IMG/VR virus record: IMGVR_UViG_3300030328_004331 | Coordinates: 1 to 49,897 of that record | Reading direction: 5' to 3' (one strand) | Origin: a virus | Length of the DNA stretch: 49,897 bases | Shown here: positions 37,755 through 49,700 of the stretch, piece by piece | Layout of the letters: each line of letters starts with the position of its first letter | Numbering within the stretch: the first letter of the stretch is position 1 | Position numbers and translations under genes: made by a program | The notes under the pieces: model-generated | The model's input: only the letters and a program-made list of their open reading frames with translations | What the model was told of the DNA's origin: nothing | Database searches by the model: none

Positions 37755-40700
37755 AGAGAGCCCTTCTGTAGCCAGAAGAATCCCCTTCAGATCTTCTTCT
37801 TCCTCTAGCCCTTTCAAATACTGACTTAGCCCTAGCGGTGCTTCGGCTTCTCTTCGGTCTTCCTTCTGCGATAACAACAGAACGTGCGTCTAATTTAATC
37901 CTGTTCGGCCTACCGCCTAACATCCTATACCCTTTGTTAAAGTTTTCTTCTGTTCTCCTGAAAGCATCCAGCCACTCAGGGCCATACTCTGCTATCTTCT
38001 GCTCCACTTTTGCTTTCATGCTGAACGTAATAGTTCCCTTTGTTTCGGTCGACCAAGGATCCCTCCCCCAGTACAGTCTCATAACATAATCGACTGGATT
38101 TTCTTTCTTCATTTCCTCAGCCTTGCCAACAGCTAAAGAAAACTCTTTGAGAAGCTTTTCACGCTTATTTGCTATAGCATAAGAAACCATCGCGTCTATA
38201 TGAGGGCTAACAGGTGTTGCTGAACCGAACCCACCAGAACCAAATCCTTTTTGTTTGCTGTAGTCTGTGTCTATAAACTTTCGTATTAATCTTTGGTTGT
38301 TTGCATAGTCAACCCTCCCAGAAGAAACGGGAGATATTAAATTCATGGCAGACCTTATTGCAGGGTTTCCAAACGTAGACTTAACATAGTAATCAAACTT
38401 ATAGAAAGGGTCTTTTGTTTGAGCAACACCAACACCGTAACCTATAATCTTTTTAACCAATGATTGCCAAAAGAACTCAATGCCACTAGCTGCCCTAGGG
38501 GCAGTACCAGAAACAAACCCTCCAAAAGCATTGATTGGAATGTTAAACATCGGGAAGGCTGCAAAAGCATATTGAATCCAGCCACCAACTTGACGACTTA
38601 ACTCTTCCTCTTCGTATGGTTGCTTGTTAGCCGCAACTTCCCCATAAAACATTTTAGCAAACTCTTCAATGATCTCGTCTGTAGCAATACTATAACCAGC
38701 ACCAACCAAAGTTAACGAACCCATTACAGCTAGTAACTGCTGGAACCTTAACCCGTGCACACTCCACCACCTAGTGTCTCCTTTGATGGATCTAGAATAC
38801 CAAGAAACGGAATTGTGATAAGCGGCAACACTCCAGCCCATAAGCCTCCACATGTTTGAAGCAGCCACACTTGATCTTACTTCAAGTGGTCTGCTAGCTA
38901 TTGTGTTTGCGTTCTCAGAAAAGAGTGCTATTCCAATTTTTGCTGTCTTGTCTGCATCTAAAAACTGAGCGTTCTTATCCGAGTCTAACTGCTGAAGGAA
39001 CATCAAAGCCTCCCTGTGAAAGTCTAATCCAGACTGGGCAAACAAGTCCTCAAGGAACTTCATGCTAGACTCGTTTTGTTTTGCCAAGCCAAAAAACTTT
39101 TCCCCCCAAAGGTGGCTTGGTGAAATAACATCTCCCTTGTCTGGGTCAAAAGACTTATCAGGAGAGTTGTACCACTTCCACAATCTATCTTTATATAGAT
39201 CGTGCATCTTCTTGAGGCGAGCATCCAGCTCTCTAGCGATGGTATTAGCACCCCTGAAAGATATATTATTGCCCGTCATATCAAAGATTCTGGGGCCAAT
39301 GTTCCCTCCAGTTTCTATGCCGATCCAAGCTAAAGCATTGTAAGCTTCAACAAGTCTTTTGTACGCCCTGCCCTTTGCGGTTTCTCTTCTTGAGGCAAGC
39401 TCTTCCTCTCTCTCTATTCTTCCTCTTGTCTCTAGGTTCCTAAAATAATTATCAAACCTACCAGCCGCATCTATTCGTATGCCGTATCCCCGTGAAGCAA
39501 TGTGTGCTAGGTTCTCGTTAATTTTAAACTGCCCCAAAACAAGCTCCTTAGCCCAAGCCTCATCCATGCTTTTCTTAAGGAAGGCTTTTATAGCAGGCTT
39601 GATCCTTGCGCCCTTGCCATCCCCTTTGAAACCAAGTTTTGCTGCAGACACCAACCCCGCACCAAGGCCGTAAGAAGCAGCTCCACCGGTTTCTAATATA
39701 GCAGCAACATGGTTCCATATCCCTGATACGTGAAGCCTAGGGGAGAAACCAAATATTGCCTGTATTCTTTTTCTTGTTCTTTGGGGCGTGCCTAACAGGT
39801 TTCTGAAGCCTGTTTTAATAGAAGCCATAGCTGCTGCTGTAAGGTCATTGTATGCGGTTTGAGCAACACCTTGGGCTAAGGCTTGCTCGTATTTTTGGTC
39901 TCTTAATTGTATGGATTCAATCTCGTTAGACAAAGCTTCAAGCTTGCTTATGTCCATGTGGAGAGTGTCGTACTTAATAAAGTTATCACCGTTACCTGCA
40001 GCCCTTGCTTGATCTGCAGTAAACCCTTCAATTTTTTTATCCAACTTACTCTTCGCTCCCCTTAGGTATCCCTTAACTCCCTCAAGAGAACTTATAAATC
40101 TTTCTATATATTGAGCTGAAGAGTCAGCAACTATCTTTGCAAGCTGCGGTGTGTTGTGGATTCCGTAATCATAAAAATACCAATTAGCTATAGGCTCCTG
40201 CCTTGCGGTGTTAAAGCTGTTCCTTTCCTTAAGTACTATTATCTTTAGATCTTGGCTTTGAGCCTTGCTCATGTTCGGGCTAACCTTTAGATGAACCCTC
40301 CTAATCTGAGAAACCATTTCCCTTAGTATCTCATAAGTAGCTTCTTCCTGAGTAAGGGACATATCTATTTCCACATCCTCTTCGGACTTACTTAAATCAA
40401 CAGACCTAGACGAAAAGTATGCCCCAAGTTCTTCAAGGTTTGTTATGCTCCCCCTGCCTACAAGATCTCTAGCGTCACTGTATATGCTTGGGTTCTCGAA
40501 ATAAGGGTTTGTTCCGTTTGTTATCTTCCCTTCCCTGTGGCCAAGGAAGGCCTCAACATATCTCCACTCAGACCCTATTAAATCATATAGGCTTTCCTTA
40601 CCTAAAACCTTAGCTTCTTTGTATATTGAAAGTTTCATGGCCCTAGCCACGTCATCTGCAATATCTCCATTAGCGTTCTGTTCGTTTATAAGCCTAATAG

Positions 40701-43700
40701 GTTCAATTATCTGTTCGTAGTATTGGTTGACCCTCTCTGCGAAAGCAACCGAAGACATAACAAAAGTTTTAGGAAGAACAGTTTCGCTAGTTTTAATAGG
40801 CTTTCTAGTGAAAGAAACCTTTCTTGGTTTGTCCTTGCCTTTCGACGGCCTCTTGCCCCTAACCTCTTCCTCTACTTCTCTTGAGGCTGCAATATCTCCC
40901 CTTAGTACCTTAAGGTTTAGGTCGTAAAGCTCTGTTATTCCTTTTGATTGGTATTCAACAGCGGCCTTGTCTTCTTTTGTTATCTTATGTTCAACTCCAC
41001 CAACCCAAAGGCTGTCTCCAACTTCTAGCTCTCGCCCCTTTTCATTCATTAAGGCGAAGTATTCTTGTCCCACATCTAGCCACCATTGCTCCACGCCCAA
41101 CACATCCGCGGCATGCCCATGGGATTCAGCAGCATCATAAAGTCTTTTTGCGTTGCCCTGTTCAAATCCTTTTCTCCAATCCTCAGATCTTTCGCTAATA
41201 TCAACATGGTTTTGTAGCTCTTGAGTAGACACTCTGGCGGGGTAACCACCTAGATCTAACAAGAAGTTTGACATAGGCTTAAACTTATAACCCAGCTTTC
41301 CTACGTTTAAGATCTTGGATCTTTCCGAAACCCCGCCCGCCCTTGTTGTGTTTGAGTTGTAAAGAGCCTTTATCATGTCTCTTTGTTCAACCCAGAAAAA
41401 ATTAAACACATCGTCTAGGTTCTCTTCACCCTTTGAGATCCTTTCGTTGGACTCAATTATGTAAGCGTTTAACTTTTTAAGATGCTCGTCTAGAAAACCA
41501 AGCTGCCTCTCAAGGGAAGCCTTGTCTCCTACGTCCATAGAAATGTTAACCACCTCCCCGTCTGGAGACGGGAGTATTAAAGAATCTTGCGTGTACTCTA
41601 TCTTCTCGTTTGGCTTAAGCTGAACCGCCTCAACAGCAGTCTTTCTTGCGTCCTTAAATTCTCTAGAGTTAACAACATCGTCAAGAACAGAAAGTGAAAG
41701 CTCCGTCTCCATAAACGTTTTAACAAACCTTTTAAGCTCGCTCTTCTTAGAAATGTAAATCCTTGCGAGGTCAGCCTCTTTTTTAGATGTGCTTCTTATT
41801 GTGTTTAACAGTGTAGTTAATGCAGCTCTCCCTCCTTTTGACTGCATCTCTTCAAACCATTTTTCGTATGAAGAATAAACAGGAGACTCTAGTTCTATAT
41901 CCCTTGTTAACTTTTCTATTAAATCTCTGTCTCCATCTTTAACAGCTTTCTTTAGTTTCTTTTCCAGCTTAGATCGTTTCTCGCTTGAAATATATTGGTC
42001 AAGGTTACTCGGGCTGGAGCTCTTATCTATCATATCCCTTGAGTACGAATCAATATCATCAGCAATCTTAAGTTGTTTCTTGTCTATGTCATGCTTAAGC
42101 CTTATCTGCCAAGCTGCAAGTTTATGTAATGGGGTTATATTAACATCAACCTTTTCCCTCTTCTTACCCAGCTTTTCATATTCTTTTAAAATATCATCAG
42201 GGCTCTCAAGCTTTACTTTTTTAGGCGGAGGTCTAAAGCCCTCTACAGAAGGATCAAGAGCTGCTTCTAACTCAGCCTCCCCAGTCTTTATTTTTTTGTA
42301 CTCATTAAGAATACCTCGCCAGCCCCTGCCACTAAACAAAACCCTCCTACCCCTTTCAGTGGAATAAAGTTCTGCGTACATGTCTTCAACAATATTAGAA
42401 AGATTTTTACCAAGAGTAACATCGTTGATTTGGTCGTTAAGCTGCATTATTGAAAACCCAAAACCTTCAAGTAACCGAGCAGCTTCGCTTTGCCTTCCCT
42501 TTGCGTCCGCCTGCCTTAGCAACTCCCAAGCTCTTTCTTTGGCGTCCTTTGATACTGTTGCCAGATACTCCTTATCATAGTGAAGCTGTTTTGTTTCTTC
42601 CCATAATTCAGATAACTTGTCCTTGCCTTCATTTAAGGTCTCCATCTTGGCTTGAAGCCTTTGGTATCCAGATATAAAAAACTCAAAGTTTAAAGCAACA
42701 GTCCTTGAAACAACTTGCCACATAGATTCAGGCATCTTTTTATCAGTAGACTGGGCTGCGCTCATATCAAGGTAAGTCCTTGGGCTTAGCGTAGTGTGCC
42801 CTGTAATACTGGAAAAATCTTTAAGGTACTGGGCAATGCCCTTGTTCCTTTTTAGCTGGGTCATGACCTGTATCCTAGCGGATGGATTCACATTTCCTTC
42901 CTCGTCCAGAATCATTCCAGCATACTTCTCGCTGTTGGCTAAGTTAGCTAAAGAGTTTTCAACTAAGTCAGACAAAAGCGTAGAAGCCGCCCCGGCCTCA
43001 GCAGCAATAAGCTCAGCTGCCTCTGGGTTGGCCCCCTCCCTATACCCAGCAACCAATGATCTTTCTACCTCTTGCTGATACTCGTACTTCCCAAATGTTT
43101 TTGCAGGGAGACTTCTTCTCCTGCTGGAAAACTCCCCGTTATTAAACTTCCTAACAATAGACTCCTTTAGGTCTCCAGTTATAAACTCCTTAATGTACTT
43201 AAATATCTCCTTAACCTTGTTAACGATAGCTTCAAACCTAGATTTAGAAATATAAGGAAGGCTAGATAGTTCCTTTATCTTTCCTTCTTCTGTCATCATG
43301 TAAACAAAATACTCCGCATCATTAATCAAGGGGTAAACAGAGTTAACAGCTTCGTTAAAATTTTCAGGGAAAGAGACACCCTCAGGAAGGACTTTCCTCC
43401 TAACACCCCTGCTCCACTCCACAGTATCCATACTGCCACCCGCCTCAATTAGAATGTCAGCAACAATCTTTTGGTATTTAGTTCCAGCCCCTCTTGAAAG
43501 TTTTTCAATGGCTGCAGTCCGCATGCTTTTAATGTGACCAAGCTCCCTATCCCCTAGGAAACCGAAAAGACTGTGAGTTAATTCGTGTGCTATGTCAGAG
43601 TCTGCGCCCTCCTTGTTTCTTGTCTCTAGATTAATAGCTGAAGTTAAGCGTCCATTGATTTCGTGGAACTTACCAGAAAGCCTAACCCCTCCAGCCACAA

Positions 43701-46700
43701 TGTCCTCAGCTATCTCAAAGTTTAGATCACTTAGATATTTACCGGGAACATTATCCAGTATCTCCATACCCCTCCTAACCATTTCCTCTGGCAAGACACT
43801 TGAGTATTCCTCAAGTAAACTTCTTATTTCCTGAGGCCCCTTAGCTTTAGCTAAAACATTATATTTGTCATTAGCAGCGGTTTCTTCAGTGGGCTTGCCG
43901 AATAGTTTTCCAGTTGCGCCAACCTTACCGCCCTTAAACATTATACGCTTTTCACTTAGGTAGTCTTGAGGGACTGCTTTTCTAGCAGTTATAGTCTCGA
44001 AAATTTCAGGAATATATTCAAATGTCCCCATACTTTCCAGACCCTCGGCGTAAACTTCTACTTCTTTATCGGTAACAGTTCTAAGTCTCTTCCCGAATGG
44101 AGACTTCTTTACGTCACCCGCGGCCCTGACAGACTTGGTTGCCCTGTCACCATAAGCGCCCTTAGTGTCCTCTATTAAAGTATCAATATCGTGTGCGACC
44201 TGAACAGCGGTACTCTTTGCAGACCTTTGCGATTTAATCCCAAGCAAGTCCCTGAAAAGTTTTGCGTTCATTCCAGATTGCTTTATTAAAAGATTGCTAG
44301 TGTCTTCAAAAAGCTCGGAAAGCATCCTCTTTCTTAAGAGTCTATTAGGTGAGTTAGCTTCTTTCCTCCATCTCCAGTTATACTCAGCAGACTGATAGGA
44401 TCTCATTGCATTATCATAAGATGTTCTCTCCTTATCGTATGCCGCTTGAGCCTGTTCTATCTGCTTTTCAGTAAGCCCCCTTGTCTTTGGTTTTTTAGGA
44501 GCCTTGATGGAAGGCCTCTTGGGCTTCTGCAATTCAATATCTCTTAATATCTCTGAAGCGTTTCTGTTATACGCATCAAGAACTAGCTGCTTATTACTCT
44601 CATTCCCGTATCTACTGTCACCCTCCCATTCTTTAGAAAACAAAAGCGAAGAAACATCATCTGGGTTTTCTAATATAGCCTTGTACCTAGCAAACAAATC
44701 AACAGCTGAGTACTCGTTTGAGCTCTCGTTCCTCTTCACCTTGAAGTGAAGCTTGCTTAAATCTCTTTCACCGTTCTCTCTCCACCTGTCAATAATAGTA
44801 CCTTCATTGTACTCTATTGCGATCTTCATTAGGGTGGTGAAAAGACGCCTGTTATCAAACTTGCTTTTAAAGTTCTTGCCCTTAGTGAAACTTCTTAGCT
44901 CATGCTTTAGGTAGTTTGTGCGCATTTGCTGCCTACTAACAGCCCCAGATATAATATCTCTGAAGTAAGTAAGAAAAGCTTCCCAAGGGGTTGAGTGGTT
45001 TTTTTGTTGCTTAGCTTGAAATTTTTGGAAAGCTTCTGCTGGTAAATCCTTCTCGTGCCTACCAACGGTTTGTTTGTAAAGATCGGTCTCTGCCATCTCC
45101 TCAAACTCCCAAGCAAACGCACGGTTCATGAAATTCTTTAGAACTTTGCTGCCTCTTCCAAAGGCCATGGAAACAATAGCAGAGATTTCTTGATAAACAT
45201 CGTGCTCCTTACTCCAATTTTTATACTCAAGCTGGTCTTCAATGGATATGTTTTCCCTGTAATTAGATTCAAGATCCTCCTTAAAAGTATTTAACTCTTG
45301 AGCAGCAACCCCCTCTGCCTCTTTCCTTGTAGCTAGAAAAGATTTAGTTGGCACATACTCATCTTCTTTTATAGTTACCACCTTCCCCTCTTCGTCTATT
45401 TTTATCAGACCGTATGACTCCCTTATCCTTTTCTTTTCTTCTTTTACAGCCTCCTTAATTTCTTTTTCTACGGCCTCAACCTTCTGGACAACTTCGGATT
45501 TGTTATCTAGGGGGTTAATTGAAAGCCTAAGAATAAGATCGCTAAATTCTTTAGCCCCATTGAGGGGCTTACCAAACGAGTCAAAGAAATCTTTTGTTCC
45601 ATCTTTGTTTATGTTTGCTTTCATTAAATTGTTCTTAACAAGAACATCTAATAACCTTGCAACTGATTTCTCTGAAGTCTTCTTAGCAATAGTGGGTAAG
45701 CTATCAAGTGCGTCACCATCAAAAACCTCTATGTTAACCTCGTCGTGTGCCACAACCGCCTCAGCATTTGCAGTATGAACATCATCCATAGACTCAGAGG
45801 TGAACGAAGCTCTATACCTTCTTGCTGCATTTGCGTTCCTACCTTTAAGCTTCCTGACCCTAGCGTTGTCCTGCCTCTTAACCTCCTCCATCTCCCTGTC
45901 AGTAACAACATCAGAAGAGTAGTCTGTAATCTCGGTTGACTCTATTGTTACGACATCTGGATTGTCTTCAGGTATAGTCTCATAGACTAAAGTATTAGGG
46001 TCGCCATCAGACATTATCTTATCAGCTAAATCAGAGTCCTGTAATATTGCCCCCAATTCTTTTTTGAAAGGCAGGGCATAGCTTGTAACTGGAACAGAAT
46101 AAAGCCCCCTTGTGATAGCAAAAGCCCTAGCTTCTAAAGAGGAATAGTCAGTGTCACCTATCTCCATGTTTAAGAATCTCTGAAGCTCTGCCATTTCTGA
46201 TTCTTTGTCAGGGGTAAGCTGCAAAGGAATAACCCCTACAGTTTTTATCTTACCCAATGTTCTTTTCTCTGACTGACTTTGCTCTTCGTCGTATTTATCC
46301 CTCCACTCTTTTAAAGAAAGATAATCTCCATTAGGATGCTTGCCTAAAGTTCCTGAGTAAACCTTTTGTATGCTTGCCTCTGCGTCCTTAATATATATGT
46401 CATACTTTTCCCTTAGCTGTTTTTCTTTTGCCGTATCTAAGTTATTGTCTCCCAGCTCCTTTATGGTTCTGTTAACACTTTCCCTCTTGGTTTTAAGTAT
46501 AGAAACATAATACAAGAACCTATCAAACTTCCTTGAAAGATTATACTTAACCCCTTGTCTTTCTATAGAAGGGGGAAGATCGTTCCCGCTTAAGTCAAGA
46601 CCGTTGACAACTATGTTTTCAAAAGGTTTTGTTGCTAAGTCGTCATTCCTGTACCGCCTATAAAGGTCAAGCCCCTTAACCATGTCTGATTCAGCCGTTA

Positions 46701-49700
46701 TGATTTCATCAGCCATGTCCCTAGCCCTGTTCCAATCTTGTATAGCCCTGTCAGAAGCAGCCCTAATAGCGTCTCTGATTGCGTCGGCAAACTCCATTGG
46801 GGTTAGCCTAGCAATCTGTTCCTTCTTGTTGGCTTTGGATATATTCCTAGGCTTAAAGCTTTTAGATATATCCATCTCCTCATGGTTTCTTGCGAAATTA
46901 ACATAACCAGATAGCGCTGCATGCCCTTCGGAAGTATCCCTCTTAAACTCTGCAGCTAGACCATCGCTCCCAATTGAATCAAATATGTAAGAAAGCTTTT
47001 CCCTTAACACATGACGATCAAGAACGGATTGGGGCATTTCGGACTGGAACTTCCACTCTGATTTTTTACCCACCTTATTCCAGTTCTCTGACCTAAACTC
47101 TCCGTTACTGTCCCATATTAAATCATAAGGGACATAAACGAACGCAGTAGTTTTTTTGTCTTTAACATAGGGGTCTGACTTAAGATCCTTTGCTAACTTG
47201 TCTTTTAATTTGTATACCGTGGAAGGAGTGTTGGCTAAGTTTATAGACTTAATTGTTATAGACCTTTTTCCTTTTGTCTCGCTAAACCCAATGTAGGAAT
47301 CAGTGGCTTGTCCGTTTTCGTTGTATAGGTTGCTAGCGGTTGGGTTTGACTCAGGGCCCTCAATAGGCATGAAGTATTCAACCGAATCCTTTGTTCCATC
47401 AACCCCGCTTACAGTAAGGTTTTTTGCTTTGTCTGAATTAACAACTATTGCCGACCTACCTAGCTTGTGGAAGGTAGCCCCTCTTGGAACCTGAATAATG
47501 TTTTCTCCGATCCAGTCTATAAAGCTTTCCTTCACTTTAAAAGGAACCTTAACCAACGTTGCTTCCCTGTTCCCCAAAAAGTCTGGATCCCCTAAAACAG
47601 TTTCTGTTTTATAATCTATAATTTCCTCGAGAATACTGTCTACCCACTGTGAAACATTTCCGTTTTTATCTATAATCTGTTTCTTCTGGAAAGACTTCCT
47701 CTTCCTTGCTTCTTCGAAATATTTAATAACAGCGTCACGAACTAGGGTGATTTGAGACGGGTCTATCTGTACTTTTTCTGACTTCAAAGAAACCATAATG
47801 TCTGTAGGCCCTTGAAGCAGGTCTAAGTAATCTGCAAGTATCTCTGTGTTCGTTGGGTTTTTCTTACTACCCGCCTGAAGTTTCTTTATTTTTAAACTAA
47901 GATAAGCATCACGTATGCTATATTTTATTTGTTGTCCGACCTCAATTATGAGATCAGATAAAGCGTTGAAGTTTATTGGGGCAACAAAAAGAAAAGAGTT
48001 TGTGCTAGATAAATCAGGTTTAAAAACTTGAGCGGCAGAATCTTTAATCCTTTCAAGGCTTTCGTTTTGTTTGGATTGATTGGCATCTTTCTGTTGCTTT
48101 AAATTCGCAATTTCTTCTTTTATTGAAACCTCTGTCTTGGCTCTAGGTTTATCTGTCTTGGCTCTAGGTTTAGCAGGGGCGGTTCTGCCTGCGACTGGCT
48201 TAAGGCTTGAAGGTCTTCCAGCTTTCTTTTTGGGTGTAGTTGTTGTTTCAGCAGTTTCCTGCTTGGCTGTCTCTTTAGGTGTCTCTTTAGGTGTCTGTTG
48301 AAAATAAGACCGTCTTTTTGTTCGCCTTTTTTTACTGGATTTCTGTTCTTGAAATCTTTGTGTTTGTTGAGCCGCGCTACCTCTATATGCCTCAGGAATG
48401 TTTCTTGCTAGAGAAGCTGGAATTTTAGGAGCCCCTGCTAGAAGTTGAAGTTCCTTTGGGTCAGTAACCCCGGGAGTCTCTATAGAGGAAGACTCCCTCA
48501 TCTGCCTTAGAATATCTTCGTTTTCTTTCTGAGCATTCCTTCGTATTTCTGCGTTTGCCCTTACATCCTGAAGGGTTTGGTTTACGTCTTCGACTGTAGA
48601 CCTAGGAGACCTTACCGCTCCTACCTCCTTATCTGTGGCATCCCTGATTTGATCTATGGTAAAGTTAGGCCCTTCTTCGTTGAGAACAACCTCTCCGTTC
48701 CATATAGCTTGAATCACATTTCCGCTTCTAGGGTCAACATTAGTTATCTCAGCCAAGACAACACCCTCTTCTGTTTCGTGTAAGTATCTTGCTCCCACTG
48801 CGGCAGTGTAATCTAAGTCTGAGTTTTCAGTTTTGTATGGAGCAAGAGACTGAGGCATTGGATTATCATATGTTGCCGTGTTAACGGCCCTCTGCCTTTC
48901 TACATTTAAGTCGCTTTGTATTTCAGCATCTACTTGTTGCTGTTCTATATTAACACCAGCGTTAGATTCTGCTGCCTGCCTAAGTTCTGCTGCAGTCTTC
49001 TCCAACTCTGTTAGTTCTTTTGTTTCCTCTGGCTTAGCCTCTACGCGAGACCGCATAGCGACAACTATAGGGGAAAGCTCTTCTTTTATTTTGCTCTTAA
49101 CCGAGTCTTCCTGCTGAAGGTTGTCTGCTTTTTCTAGAAACTCCCCAACAATATCTACTTCTTGCTGAGAAAAATATCTTTCTGAATCGTTAACAGCTTT
49201 CCTAGTGCTATCAATTAAACCTTTATAAACAGCTAGCTGAGACTGCGACTGAATAGACTGTCTTTCTTCTGGGGTAAGGGCAGAAGCTACCTCGTTTAAG
49301 AACTCAGCGTCTTCATCTGGGGTTGGATTCCTGTCTCCTAGATAATTACCATAAGCCCCTAACCCTCCCATTGCCCCGCCACCAACAAAACCAGCTGCGG
49401 TTGCGTCTACTAATCTGAAAAAGTTTTCTGGAGTTGCTAGATCATATGTTTTGTCAGCCAAAAGAGCAGCAGCTTTGTTTGTCCCTAGAGATACAGCTTC
49501 TTGGGCTAACTCTGTTACAGCCTCTTGACCAGCAGTACCAAGGAGGCTATATAAAATATCAGTATAAAACCTCTTACCCGTGCCACCTTTTGAGTTTAAA
49601 ATTCTACTTATTGGTAAGTAGTTTAAAGCACCTTGAACAGCTCCACTAGCAAGGGCTAGCGGCCTGTTTTCCACACCTGTTATTTCTCTAGTTTCACTGA

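Noticed and set aside
39060-49649. Many + strand open frames of 60-95 codons over the giant gene
   Set aside because: All are antisense to one uninterrupted frame of over 12 kb and have no operon structure.
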